Origin: Pedobacter sp. MR2016-24
GTDB lineage: Bacteria > Bacteroidota > Bacteroidia > Sphingobacteriales > Sphingobacteriaceae
NCBI RefSeq assembly: GCF_026239655.1
Contig: NZ_JAPIVO010000003.1
Span: 248,001-312,000, forward strand
DNA: 64,000 nucleotides
Direction: 5' to 3'
Shown here: in pieces, positions 34,855 to 43,552 of the stretch
How positions within the stretch are numbered: position 1 is the first letter of the stretch
Layout of the letters: every line of letters begins with the position of its first letter
Program-made: the position numbers and the translations under genes
The notes under the pieces: generated by a model
Databases searched by the model: none
What the model saw: the letters and a program-made list of their open reading frames with translations, nothing else
Told to the model about the DNA's origin: nothing

Positions 34855-36681
34855 TTATTCCACTTTATCTGTTAAAGATTGCATAAATTCAATAATCTCT
34901 CTAACTTCCTGATCCGATAAATGCAACGGTTTTGAAGCTAGTGTCTGTTGAGGAACATCCATTTTAAGCCCCGCTCCACCACCCTGGTTATAAAATTCCA
35001 ATACTTTCTCCAGACTGTTGAATACACCATTATGCATATAAGGTGCCGTCTGTGCTGTATTACGAACCGTAGGCGTCTTAAAAGCAGCCTGATAATAACT
35101 GATGGGGAAATAACCAAACCTGCCGGGATCCATATCATTCTTCAAATGTTTGAAGTCATCATTTGCCGGAATACCTAATGTTTCATATTCTGTTAATTTA
35201 TAAAAAGGAGGTATTAATCCATTGAACAATGGTGCAAAATGACAAGAGCCACACTGTGCCTTACCCATGAATAAATTGAAACCCTTAAGTTGTGAGGACG
35301 ACATTGCTTCTTTATTTCCGGAAATGTATTGATCAAAGGGAGAATTATAAGGGGTGAGCGTAGCAATATAGGCAGCCAATGCATCAGCGAGGTAATCTAT
35401 ATTGACAGATTCCTTTGTCTCTGGAAAAGCAGTAGAAAACTGCCGGTAATATTGCTCATCTTTCTTTAACAGGTTAATTACTACCTGATGATTGCCATTC
35501 ATTTCCTGTGGATCAGCGATTACTGCTTTGACTTGTTCCTGCAGGGTTTTCGCCCTGCCGTCCCAAAATTGTGAATACTGAAAGGCACTGTATAACAGTG
35601 TTGGTGCATTGCGCTGCACATTTCCATTGCCATCAAAAGTGCGGCTGGTTTTCAATTCCTCTGCAAAAAAGTGGTCGGGACGGTGACAGTCTGCACAGTT
35701 CCTCCGAAGATTGCCTGAAAGTCTTTTTTCAAAAAACAGGTTTTTACCTAATGCTGCCAATATGCTATCTTTTACCTTCAGGCCAGAAAATGAACTAACC
35801 GGTATTGCATCCCCGCTAAAAATGTTTTTAGCCTCATAGTTGAGTGCGCTTTTACGGTTGATATTCATATTCAGCGACGAAATGAATCTGCTTAGCTTTT
35901 CCTGCAGCGGCAAAGCATATGTAGTCATAAATTCCATTCTGTCAAAACTATCAAAATCAGGATGCGCCCGGAGGTAATCAAGTGTGGCGTTAATATTGGA
36001 TGTAAGTTGAATTTCACCGCTGGAGCGATCAGCCAAAAAAGGTTTCAAAACAGCTTTGATCGCATATAAGGATTGGTATGACTCTACAATTCCACTTTTT
36101 AATTCCGGGGCATCGTAACCTGTAATACTCAAAGTAATTATGCTGATCAATTCCAGGCGCACGCTTTCCAGCAGTTCTGCATCAGTTCCGGAAAAACGAT
36201 ACAATAAGGAGTTCAGATCTGCAGCAGAGTAAGAAATTACGTCGCACTGTGCGATGAGCTCATCCTTTTGCTGATAGGGATGACTATCGAAAAGAAGTGA
36301 TTCTATTACCTGAAAACCCGCTGGCTCCTGATATTCCATGTAGGGCTCGTCAACCTCAACCTTTGCAGGTCTGTTATAAATCATAGCAGAACTTGCGAAA
36401 AAGTAATCCATAAAAAAAGCAATTCTTTTGTAGCTGCTCCTGCTCTTTTTTAGTGCCATCTTAGCCCTGAAAAGAGTAGCGGTGTCTCCCTTGTCTAATA
36501 GAGATACCGCTTTTTTTAATTCAAGTGAAGAACTGCTGAATAGGATAGCATTTTCTTTAAAATATTGTATTGCATTTTTGATACCCGGACTATGTTCTTC
36601 AGTTTTAAGACCGAGTACAATACAGATACAAGTCAGCCATAGCGTACATAATAAAAATACTTTCAGCTTATTTTGAGGCAT
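34855..36681 (-). CDS. Imelysin-like domain fused to di-heme cytochrome c peroxidase
   Basis: This 608-residue exported protein has a signal anchor (residues about 7-25). Its helical N-terminal domain (about 30-270) resembles imelysin, with GFQVIE at 122-127 in the place of the iron-binding GxHxxE. The histidine is therefore Gln124. The C-terminal half (about 300-600) is a CcpA/MauG-type di-heme peroxidase with heme sites CADCH (329-333) and CGSCH (477-481) and a distal PYMHNG methionine near 549. The family reduces peroxide or oxidises protein residues in the periplasm. It overlaps the upstream phosphatase gene by 14 bases, so it is translationally linked to phosphate-ester genes. Confidence 0.87.
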   Translation of the reverse strand: MPQNKLKVFLLCTLWLTCICIVLGLKTEEHSPGIKNAIQYFKENAILFSSSSLELKKAVSLLDKGDTATLFRAKMALKKSRSSYKRIAFFMDYFFASSAMIYNRPAKVEVDEPYMEYQEPAGFQVIESLLFDSHPYQQKDELIAQCDVISYSAADLNSLLYRFSGTDAELLESVRLELISIITLSITGYDAPELKSGIVESYQSLYAIKAVLKPFLADRSSGEIQLTSNINATLDYLRAHPDFDSFDRMEFMTTYALPLQEKLSRFISSLNMNINRKSALNYEAKNIFSGDAIPVSSFSGLKVKDSILAALGKNLFFEKRLSGNLRRNCADCHRPDHFFAEELKTSRTFDGNGNVQRNAPTLLYSAFQYSQFWDGRAKTLQEQVKAVIADPQEMNGNHQVVINLLKKDEQYYRQFSTAFPETKESVNIDYLADALAAYIATLTPYNSPFDQYISGNKEAMSSSQLKGFNLFMGKAQCGSCHFAPLFNGLIPPFYKLTEYETLGIPANDDFKHLKNDMDPGRFGYFPISYYQAAFKTPTVRNTAQTAPYMHNGVFNSLEKVLEFYNQGGGAGLKMDVPQQTLASKPLHLSDQEVREIIEFMQSLTDKVE

Positions 36682-38071
36682 TTTTCGTTAGCTCTTTCAC
36701 CATAGTAAACTGATCGCGGATCAGGCCATCAGCGCAGATCCATTTCAATTCCAACCGGTTACCTTTTACGTCCAGCACGCATGAGCCTCCATGATCAGCG
36801 TCAGAAAAATACATTGCATTATGCGGATAAGAGGCTTGTTTCCCTCCTAGTTTTCCTGCAGAGCCGCTCAGTACGTACACCGTTCCATTGTTGTTTTTTG
36901 AAGTTTTAGTATATGGGGCGGAATTTTTGCTGCCGTCATTCTTTCCAGACGAGGAACTCAGGTTGTGTTTTTTTGGATCAAAGGTGTTTTCCATACCATA
37001 ATGTCCTTTCATCAGTCTGCTGCGTTCGTAGCCATGGCTATGACCATTCAGCACAACATCAACGCCAGCACGCTCAATAATCTGTATAAAATTCTCTCTG
37101 ATCTTTACCAGCTCTTCTTCTTCGTCAGAATTATGAGAACCCATCGTATAAGGAGGGTGATGCCAGAAAGCAATTACCCAGCCTTTATTTTGATTGGCAG
37201 CAAGGTCTTTTTTAATCCACTGTACTTGCGGACCGATTGTATCATATAAGCGGTACGATTTGTCTTCTTTGCCATAAGAGTCCAGAGATAAAAAATGGAT
37301 ATTACCGATGTCAAAGGAATAGAAAGCCTGTGTATGAGAAGGCACACCACCAGCTTCAGCCTCAGCAGGCATCGAGAAATTCTGGTAATATGCTGTTTCA
37401 TGTGTTTCCTGTGCATGTTTAGCGGTCAGGTCCGTATCATGGTAATCATGATTTCCAGGCGCAGGATACATGGGATACTTTTTTAACAGGTCATCTTTGT
37501 AAATATTGAAGAATTTACTCTGGAATTCAGAATCAGTGCCATCCTGGTAGGCGTTATCACCTAATAGTATCCAGGCATCTAATGCATGCTCTCCATCACC
37601 CAGATACTTCAATAATTCTTTTTTCACATTACGCTGATTAATAGAGTTATCACCACAATCACCTAAAGCTGCAATGCGATAGTGTCCTGGCTTACCCGGT
37701 TCAGGCAGGGTAACGAATGAATTATGTTCATCGCCTTGAAGTACAGTTTTCAATTCACCAATACTGTAGTAATATTTAGTATAAGGCTTCAACCCTGTTA
37801 AGCTTATTTTGTGCTCTGTCAGGAGATTAAGGTCCTCGGCCGACCGGTCAAGTTTACCCGGGACTGTACCATAATTTACTTTACTCCGGGAAGAGACATC
37901 TGTTCTCCAGCGAATCATAATACCCGTACTGCTGGCCACCTGCAAATACGGTCCGCGTATGAGTCTTACTGGTTCAGTAGCAGCACCTTTTTCCTTTTTT
38001 TCCTGAGCAAAGCCTGCTGCTGAAAACAACAGTACAGCTAAACTGCAAAAGACCAAATATTTTTTTATCAT
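36668..38071 (-). CDS. Purple-acid-phosphatase-like metallophosphoesterase
   Basis: This 467-residue secreted protein (signal peptide to about residue 22) has an N-terminal Fn3-like domain (about 35-125) and a metallophosphoesterase domain with the five PAP blocks in order. They are GDCGDN (137), GDNAYQDG (171), GNHDY (206), HHPPY (304) and GHSHGYER (343). This is the layout of purple acid phosphatases, which hydrolyse phosphomonoesters in the periplasm or outside the cell; some act on phytate. A Ser/Asn/Lys-rich insertion lies near 370-395. It starts six bases after the phytase stop codon. Phosphate-ester hydrolysis is well supported, the substrate less so. Confidence 0.9.
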   Translation of the reverse strand: MIKKYLVFCSLAVLLFSAAGFAQEKKEKGAATEPVRLIRGPYLQVASSTGIMIRWRTDVSSRSKVNYGTVPGKLDRSAEDLNLLTEHKISLTGLKPYTKYYYSIGELKTVLQGDEHNSFVTLPEPGKPGHYRIAALGDCGDNSINQRNVKKELLKYLGDGEHALDAWILLGDNAYQDGTDSEFQSKFFNIYKDDLLKKYPMYPAPGNHDYHDTDLTAKHAQETHETAYYQNFSMPAEAEAGGVPSHTQAFYSFDIGNIHFLSLDSYGKEDKSYRLYDTIGPQVQWIKKDLAANQNKGWVIAFWHHPPYTMGSHNSDEEEELVKIRENFIQIIERAGVDVVLNGHSHGYERSRLMKGHYGMENTFDPKKHNLSSSSGKNDGSKNSAPYTKTSKNNNGTVYVLSGSAGKLGGKQASYPHNAMYFSDADHGGSCVLDVKGNRLELKWICADGLIRDQFTMVKELTKNASK

Positions 38072-38077
38072 TTTATA

Positions 38078-39160
38078 TTATTTTACTTTCAGGTCTTTAC
38101 CTGCAATATCTTCCCAGCGATAGTAGTGAAATGTTTTGTCATCACTCATCACCACAAATAATCCATGCTTAAAGGTACTGTTTAACGGCATATTTACTAC
38201 ATCTGAGCCATCACTATGATTCGCTTCCACTTTAACAATTTTTAGTAATTGATGCTCAAATTTGTTTTGAGCAGTACCTTCCCTGCTAAAGATCCGGAAG
38301 CGGTTAGCGCCCTGATCAGACACTAAAATATATCCTTTGCTGGCAGAAGTTTTATAAATTGATATTCCTTCATGATCTTCTGAGAAACCCGTTGTGCCAA
38401 ATAAAGCCAGCTCTGCATTTCCCTTTTCCGGATCGGCATAATACTGACGTACACCATGCTGCTCATCGGAGTAATAAACATAGCCCAGTTCATTATCTAC
38501 CGCTATGGCTTCGATTTCTTTTTTTCCGCTATACATACCGAACTTTCTGACAAGCTCAGCTTTCACCTGTCCTGATCCATTATCAGTCAGCAGGTATTGC
38601 CACAAATAGGAGCCATCTTTAGGACCAGTTTTACGACCGACGATAGCATAGACTTTACCGGATTTACTGGTATACACCGATATCCCCATCAAATCGCGGT
38701 ATTCAGGCAAGGTTTCCCCCTCAAATACAGCAATGCCTCCTCCATCAACCGCTTTCATGTCCGGTAAAGAAAAAATACGGAGTTTGTGGCTGATGCGTTC
38801 AGTCGTGATAGCCATATCTGTTGATTTCCCGTTAAGTTTTAAGCCATAGGCAATATCTACATTATTCGGGCGCTTTAACCCCTTTACCACTAAAGCATGT
38901 TGTATTTTACCTTCCAGATCAAATACATACAACCCGCCTGTTGCGGATTTATCCGTGCCTATAACCAGACTTTTTGAGGCATCCTTTGGGTTGACCCAGA
39001 TAGCGGGATCATCAGAATCAAATCCTACTTTTTCAGAGATGTATACGGGTTTGATAGCTACGACATTTTCAGCTACCACAGTTGAAGGGTTAATGCGTTT
39101 ACTGCAGCCGGCAAAAAGAACCGGAATTATTAAAAGCGGTAATATTTTTTTATGTAACAT
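38078..39160 (-). CDS. Beta-propeller phytase lipoprotein
   Basis: This 360-residue 3-phytase of the beta-propeller (BPP) type removes phosphates from calcium-phytate. A lipoprotein signal (KKILPLLIIPVLFAGC) places the cysteine near residue 19. BPP landmarks are FDSDDPAIWVNP near residue 46, LVIGTDKSATGGLYVFDLEGK near 65, KRPNNVDIAYG near 95, EIEAIAVDNELGYVYYSDEQHGVRQY near 215 and DHEGISIYK near 259. Many of these acidic residues bind calcium. The ATG at 39160 gives a clean signal peptide; a reading from 39181 adds seven residues before it. It sits between a beta-helix lipoprotein and a phosphatase in one run. Confidence 0.93.
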   Translation of the reverse strand: MLHKKILPLLIIPVLFAGCSKRINPSTVVAENVVAIKPVYISEKVGFDSDDPAIWVNPKDASKSLVIGTDKSATGGLYVFDLEGKIQHALVVKGLKRPNNVDIAYGLKLNGKSTDMAITTERISHKLRIFSLPDMKAVDGGGIAVFEGETLPEYRDLMGISVYTSKSGKVYAIVGRKTGPKDGSYLWQYLLTDNGSGQVKAELVRKFGMYSGKKEIEAIAVDNELGYVYYSDEQHGVRQYYADPEKGNAELALFGTTGFSEDHEGISIYKTSASKGYILVSDQGANRFRIFSREGTAQNKFEHQLLKIVKVEANHSDGSDVVNMPLNSTFKHGLFVVMSDDKTFHYYRWEDIAGKDLKVK

Positions 39161-39174
39161 ATGAATCTTTAAAC

Positions 39175-39207
39175 AACACACCTTCAGTGATGAACCAAAG
39201 ATGTGTT
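39175..39207 (-). other. Intercistronic hairpin before the phytase gene
   Basis: AACACACCTT (39175-39184) pairs with AAGATGTGTT (39198-39207) with one G-T/mismatch position around a 13-base loop. It lies in the 72-base gap between the beta-helix gene and the phytase gene. There is no T run after it, so it is more likely an RNA-stability or partial-termination element than a full terminator. Confidence 0.4.
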
Positions 39208-39232
39208 TGATATTATAATTTTAAAACATTAG

Positions 39233-40498
39233 CTATTTAGCTCCGTAAGCACCGATATATGATGATGGCTCAGGAGAACTATACAGTTCACCATTAATGG
39301 TGATACCATTAGGAAAATTACGTACAAAATCCTTAGTACCTTTATTCAATGCCGCAGAACCTGCTTGTAGGTGGAAGTCCCAGCCTTCATTAAAAGTTAC
39401 ATTGTCTGTTGATGTGGATAGTGGATAGTTAACAAATAAAGGATCATTGGCCTTAACGGTTGCACTGATCACATCGTTTACACCCCCCACAATTTCAGCA
39501 GTTGGCTGAAACTGATTTACAATGGTTTGTGTCTCGCCATAATATAGTGAATTCCTGAATTTAGATCTGGCATCCTCTAGTTTCTTTACATCTCTTTTAA
39601 TACCGAAACGTGTGTTGGCAAAAAGATTGTTATACATTTCTACAAATACTGATGCTTCAACCCATACCGATCCGCCTTTTGCAGTTGGTCTTCTCCAGCC
39701 AGTATTTAACATCGTATTGTTAAAAGCGATAACATGTGCCTGTGGTACACGGTCTCCCGCGTTTGAAAGTTTTAGCGCATTGGTATTATTTGAATAGAAT
39801 AAATTATAAGATACATCTGCTATACACCCGGATTTAATGTTTATTCCCTCTCCACCCGTTAAGCCAGTAGCATAAAACCTGTTTCCTGTGAAGATGATTT
39901 GTCCACCCTCGATATAAGTACAGTCTTCCTGAAAATGTCTGATAGTACTACCATTAACTACTAATTTACCCTTTACATTAGAAAACCAAAGCGCGGGCAG
40001 GTTTTCACCAGCTGCTGCTTTATACAGACCCAATTTTAATGACATAGAGGCTTCAGTGACAGTTGAACCACCGTATTCAAGAATGGTATGGTCTAACAAT
40101 AATTCCTTACATGTTGGTGCACCCAGGATACCACCCCACATTTTACCTAATTTATGTGCCTCATTTCTATAGTTCTCCTCAATAGTAATTTTTACCGGAT
40201 TTTCTACTGTCCCTCTTGAGTACAGATTTCCTTTCACAATAAACTCTGGTCTTGCCAGTGTATCCATAATTACCAATACACCTTCTTCTATCGTCAGGGA
40301 CTTATCTACAGGCACAATAATATCACCAGTTACCCTAATAACGCTTCCCTTGGTCCATATTCCATAAACTTCACCAGAAATACCGCTGGTATTTACCGGT
40401 ATGGGCGTTGTGTCTACATCAACATTAGCTTTTTCACAACTTGCAAATAGTGCCGTAATCAGTACCGCTCCCATTAATAATACTTTTATCTTCATCAT
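39233..40498 (-). CDS. Right-handed parallel beta-helix lipoprotein
   Basis: This 421-residue protein has a lipoprotein signal peptide (KIKVLLMGAVLITALFASC, lipobox FASC near residue 21) followed by a repetitive beta-rich region. Stretches such as LTIEEGVLVIMDTLARPEFIVKGN, HTILEYGGSTVTE and NIKSGCIADVSYNLFYSNNTNALKLSN are typical of right-handed beta-helices with Asn ladders (residues about 60-330). Related Bacteroidota proteins are surface or periplasmic lipoproteins. It begins 24 bases after the TonB receptor stop codon, where a SusD-like partner would normally lie. It may therefore serve that receptor, for example as a surface binding protein. Function is inferred. Confidence 0.8.
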   Translation of the reverse strand: MMKIKVLLMGAVLITALFASCEKANVDVDTTPIPVNTSGISGEVYGIWTKGSVIRVTGDIIVPVDKSLTIEEGVLVIMDTLARPEFIVKGNLYSRGTVENPVKITIEENYRNEAHKLGKMWGGILGAPTCKELLLDHTILEYGGSTVTEASMSLKLGLYKAAAGENLPALWFSNVKGKLVVNGSTIRHFQEDCTYIEGGQIIFTGNRFYATGLTGGEGINIKSGCIADVSYNLFYSNNTNALKLSNAGDRVPQAHVIAFNNTMLNTGWRRPTAKGGSVWVEASVFVEMYNNLFANTRFGIKRDVKKLEDARSKFRNSLYYGETQTIVNQFQPTAEIVGGVNDVISATVKANDPLFVNYPLSTSTDNVTFNEGWDFHLQAGSAALNKGTKDFVRNFPNGITINGELYSSPEPSSYIGAYGAK

Positions 40499-40521
40499 AT
40501 TTAGATTATGTCTGTTATCAA

Positions 40522-43287
40522 TTATAATTTGTATCGTACACCAAATAAGTACGTCTGTCCATAAAAGTCTTTACGAATCAGCGTTTCATTGCTATTTAGA
40601 TCCTGGTTTGGAACATTTCCATTTACACTATTCACACCTTTGATAAAAATTTCTGTAGGCGTGTTCAATAAATTACCAGCCTTTGCAAAAATACTCAGGT
40701 TGTTTTTAAATTTCTTTTCAAGAGAAAGATCCATTTGTATAAATCCTTTTTGCCATAAGTCGTTATCAATAAACTGTCCGACAGTATTGATTCTTTCGCC
40801 TGTATAAGAACCTGCAAGCTGTGCATCCCAACCGTTTTTAGTGTCTTTATATAATAGTGAAAGATTTCCTACATGTGCAGCCTGACCAAACAAAGGTCTG
40901 GTTTGCACAACAAGATCTGGATTTGGTACAAGATCACCTGAAGCATTTCTAATCCTTTGGGATTTAGCTGTAGTAATTCTTGAATGTGTGTAAGTATAGT
41001 TTGCTTTGAAACCTACTTTATTAAAGAATCTCATATAATCAACTTCCAGTCCATAGTTTTTTGCATTACCAAAGTTTCCCGGAGTATAATACTGATCCTG
41101 AGGTCTGGTAGCATCAGCCATAATCGTATATTCAATAGGATCCTGAATATTCTTGTAGAAGGCACCAATTAAAAATTGTTCGGAACTGTTCGGAAACAAT
41201 TCATAACGAATATCAAAGTTATCTGCCATCGCGCGTTTCAGATCTGGATTTCCACGCTCTTTGTATTCCTCCAAGGTGATTCCGCCCGGTACAAGTTCAT
41301 AAAATCCTGGTCTGTTTAGTGAACGGAAATAACTGGCTCTTAGATTCTGAGTCTTTGATAATCCATACTTTAAATTTAAACTAGGCAACAGATCCGTATA
41401 AATCTGACTTCCTTCCGGACGTAATTCTCCTGCTGGAAATAACATCTTATATCCCTGATTAGTATGTTCTACACGAGCTCCGCCAATTACTTCAAGATTT
41501 TTGAAGTTGAATTTAAACATCCCGTAACCAGCTGTTGTCTTTTCAGAAGCATCATAAGTTAAAGAATTACTGACTGCACCTTGTGGATTTTCCGGCACCC
41601 AAACGATATCAGCATAGTTGTTGAAAGCCGATCCATACAATGCATCAGCTACAAGCGGCGTTAAGGTATAGTTGTTCAAAAAACTACTTCTTTGTTTATC
41701 TCTAAATAATCCGCCTGCCGTGAAATCAACTTTGATTCCTGCAATATCTGCAGTATAAATCACGTCAAGATAACCAGCTTTATCCTCGTCAGTATTACGG
41801 GACCATCTATGACTTCCATTGGAAACAGTTGTCCTACTATCTATATTAGCAACACGCACCCCATCCAGTGTAACAGATGTTTCATCCGGCACATCATTTT
41901 TTGCAGTGGAATAAACTGCCGACCAGTTTACTTTTAATTTATTAGGAATAAGCGTATGCTCACCATGTAAAGTGCTATTGTATATCTGCTGTTCTGTTAA
42001 TCTTGATCGTGTAGTATAAGTGAGCTGCGCATTTCCTGCTTCAGGATGATATTCGTTTGATAAATTTAGATTTACTACGTCACGAGTTTGAATATTGGTA
42101 AGATTTACATAAGAGTTCACCAACGAGAATTTGTTATTTTCGTTTAATGTGTAATCTAATTTTGCATGTATACCTGCACGTTTTTGCTGCTCGCTATATT
42201 TTCTGGTGTCCATAGATGTTACCCTGGACACCTTCTCATCTTCATAAACAGTAGAATTATAAAAAGTACTGTTTGTTCCTCTATATGAATTCTGGTAACT
42301 ACCTGCAACGATGACCCCTAATTTATTGTTTAAAAAACGCTGGCCGATTGAAAGACCACCTACCAGATTTGGTGCCGCCTGTTTGTTTTTATAATCAACC
42401 GTTCCTGTAGAGAAATCTCCAGATTTAGCATTGTAACTTCTTCCATTAAGTTCATAGGGAGATTTATAGTTTATAGCACCAGCATCAAAACTCAAGAATT
42501 TACGGTCTAATAACATCTGGCTGTAGCCGGTAGCGATATTTGCATTGATCTGTAATTTAGACGGCGCATCTTTCATCACCATGTTTACCACACCGCCGAC
42601 TGCATCACCTTCCATATTAGGCGTAAGCGACTTGTAAATCTCTAAACGCTCCAGCAATTCTACAGGAAATATATCCAGCGGCACATACCTGAACTTATTA
42701 TCAGGACTGGGGATCTTGATACCATTCACCAAAGTATAGTTATAACGTTTATCCATTCCTCTCAGAATCGCAAATTGTCCGTCACCATTGTTACTTCTTT
42801 CCACGGAAACACCAGATACACGCTGAATCGCATTGGCGACAGTTAAATCTGGCGACACTTCCATAGCGCGACCAGATACAACGTTCATCACCTGCATGGA
42901 CTTCTGCTCAATCCGGCGTGCTGTGTTTTCGGCTGAACCATCATGTTTTGAGGCAATCACAATCTCATTCAGATCGTTACCGGGATCATCAGACAAATAA
43001 ACGTCAATTGCCGGATTGTCTTCGTTTAGAATATTAATTTTCTTAGTGAAGGTTTTATAACTGATATAAGATACTGTAATGGCAGTTGCGCCTGGAGTAA
43101 CTTTCTTAAATTCGAAAGACCCGTCTAAACCTGTAAGTGTTGCTTTACCGGAATTTTGGAGCCGGACAGATGCTCCTACCAATGGCTCACCGGTTTTCTG
43201 ATCAAATACATGCCCCTTAATGTTACTGGCTTTTGCCACAGTAATACTTAAAAATAGGCAGAGAATCGTTTTTAAAATTGGCTTCAT
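40522..43287 (-). CDS. TonB-dependent outer-membrane receptor
   Basis: This 921-residue TonB-dependent receptor has a signal peptide (about 1-20) and a carboxypeptidase-regulatory-like domain (about 22-110; GHVFDQKTGEPLVGASVRL). A plug domain (about 125-240; ANAIQRVSGVSVERSNNGDGQFAILRGMD and MEGDAVGGVVNMV) and a 22-strand-type barrel follow, the barrel ending in YLFGVRYKL with a terminal aromatic-containing strand. It imports a large or chelated substrate with TonB-ExbBD energy. It resembles the siderophore/FecA type rather than SusC, and no SusD gene follows. Position ahead of phytase and phosphatase genes suggests a phosphate ester or its metal complex as ligand (inference). Confidence 0.93.
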   Translation of the reverse strand: MKPILKTILCLFLSITVAKASNIKGHVFDQKTGEPLVGASVRLQNSGKATLTGLDGSFEFKKVTPGATAITVSYISYKTFTKKINILNEDNPAIDVYLSDDPGNDLNEIVIASKHDGSAENTARRIEQKSMQVMNVVSGRAMEVSPDLTVANAIQRVSGVSVERSNNGDGQFAILRGMDKRYNYTLVNGIKIPSPDNKFRYVPLDIFPVELLERLEIYKSLTPNMEGDAVGGVVNMVMKDAPSKLQINANIATGYSQMLLDRKFLSFDAGAINYKSPYELNGRSYNAKSGDFSTGTVDYKNKQAAPNLVGGLSIGQRFLNNKLGVIVAGSYQNSYRGTNSTFYNSTVYEDEKVSRVTSMDTRKYSEQQKRAGIHAKLDYTLNENNKFSLVNSYVNLTNIQTRDVVNLNLSNEYHPEAGNAQLTYTTRSRLTEQQIYNSTLHGEHTLIPNKLKVNWSAVYSTAKNDVPDETSVTLDGVRVANIDSRTTVSNGSHRWSRNTDEDKAGYLDVIYTADIAGIKVDFTAGGLFRDKQRSSFLNNYTLTPLVADALYGSAFNNYADIVWVPENPQGAVSNSLTYDASEKTTAGYGMFKFNFKNLEVIGGARVEHTNQGYKMLFPAGELRPEGSQIYTDLLPSLNLKYGLSKTQNLRASYFRSLNRPGFYELVPGGITLEEYKERGNPDLKRAMADNFDIRYELFPNSSEQFLIGAFYKNIQDPIEYTIMADATRPQDQYYTPGNFGNAKNYGLEVDYMRFFNKVGFKANYTYTHSRITTAKSQRIRNASGDLVPNPDLVVQTRPLFGQAAHVGNLSLLYKDTKNGWDAQLAGSYTGERINTVGQFIDNDLWQKGFIQMDLSLEKKFKNNLSIFAKAGNLLNTPTEIFIKGVNSVNGNVPNQDLNSNETLIRKDFYGQTYLFGVRYKL

Positions 43288-43331
43288 TTTTTGTTTGATT
43301 TTTTGACGGACTTTTTTTCAGACCGTGCTGC

Positions 43332-43352
43332 AAATGTGCTTCATGCACATTT
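43332..43352 (-). other. Leader hairpin of the TonB receptor mRNA
   Basis: AAATGTGC (43332-43339) and GCACATTT (43345-43352) form an 8-bp perfect stem with a five-base loop, 45 bases upstream of the receptor start codon. No T run follows, so it is more likely a leader RNA structure or operator than a terminator. Confidence 0.45.
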
Positions 43353-43370
43353 CTTTGCCAAGATATCAGC

Positions 43371-43428
43371 GTATACAAAATGTAAACAGCGTGAACAGCA
43401 GTGTATACCAAGCGCATACAACGTATAC
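43371..43428. repeat. Helically phased GTATAC/TAYAC array
   Basis: GTATAC occurs at 43371, 43403 and 43423, and looser copies (TAAAC, TGAAC, CATAC) fill the gaps. The final C of each element falls at 43376, 43387, 43396, 43408, 43419 and 43428, which averages about 10.4 bases. This places all six elements on one face of the helix, as expected for a cooperative regulator site. Confidence 0.5.
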
Positions 43429-43490
43429 ATGAATTTCGTATCTTATTGAATCCCTGTTGTTTACATATAAAAAATTCGCCATTACCATTT

Positions 43491-43519
43491 AGTTACCGTA
43501 ACATTAAGTTAGTGTTAAG
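43491..43519 (-). promoter_or_regulatory. PHO-box-like triple direct repeat upstream of the TonB receptor
   Basis: On the minus strand CTTAACA, CTTAATG and GGTAACT start exactly 11 bases apart (43519, 43508, 43497), with four-base spacers. A 7-bp direct repeat with 11-bp period is the layout of PhoB sites. It lies about 200 bases before the receptor start and just past the regulator gene's stop codon. The binding protein is inferred; no phoB gene is in the window. Confidence 0.5.
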
Positions 43520-43552
43520 CCCTGCAATCTGATGCAGTTTCATGTTTGTGAC

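Larger units (their letters stand above)
43288..43552 (-). promoter_or_regulatory. Regulatory gap upstream of the TonB receptor operon
   Basis: This 265-base gap precedes the six-gene run. Read toward the receptor it holds, in order, a triple 11-bp-spaced direct repeat (43491-43519), an array of TAYAC/GTATAC elements (43371-43428), a -7-like TACATTTTG (43376-43384) and a perfect 8-bp leader hairpin (43332-43352). The density of ordered elements suggests strong regulation. The promoter position is tentative, because the -7 match has three rather than two bases between TA and TTTG. Confidence 0.5.

Noticed and set aside
40522..43287. Classical SusC of a polysaccharide utilisation locus
   Set aside because: No SusD gene, no glycoside hydrolases and no SusC-specific length (over 1000 residues) or TonB-box context; the neighbours are phosphate-ester enzymes.
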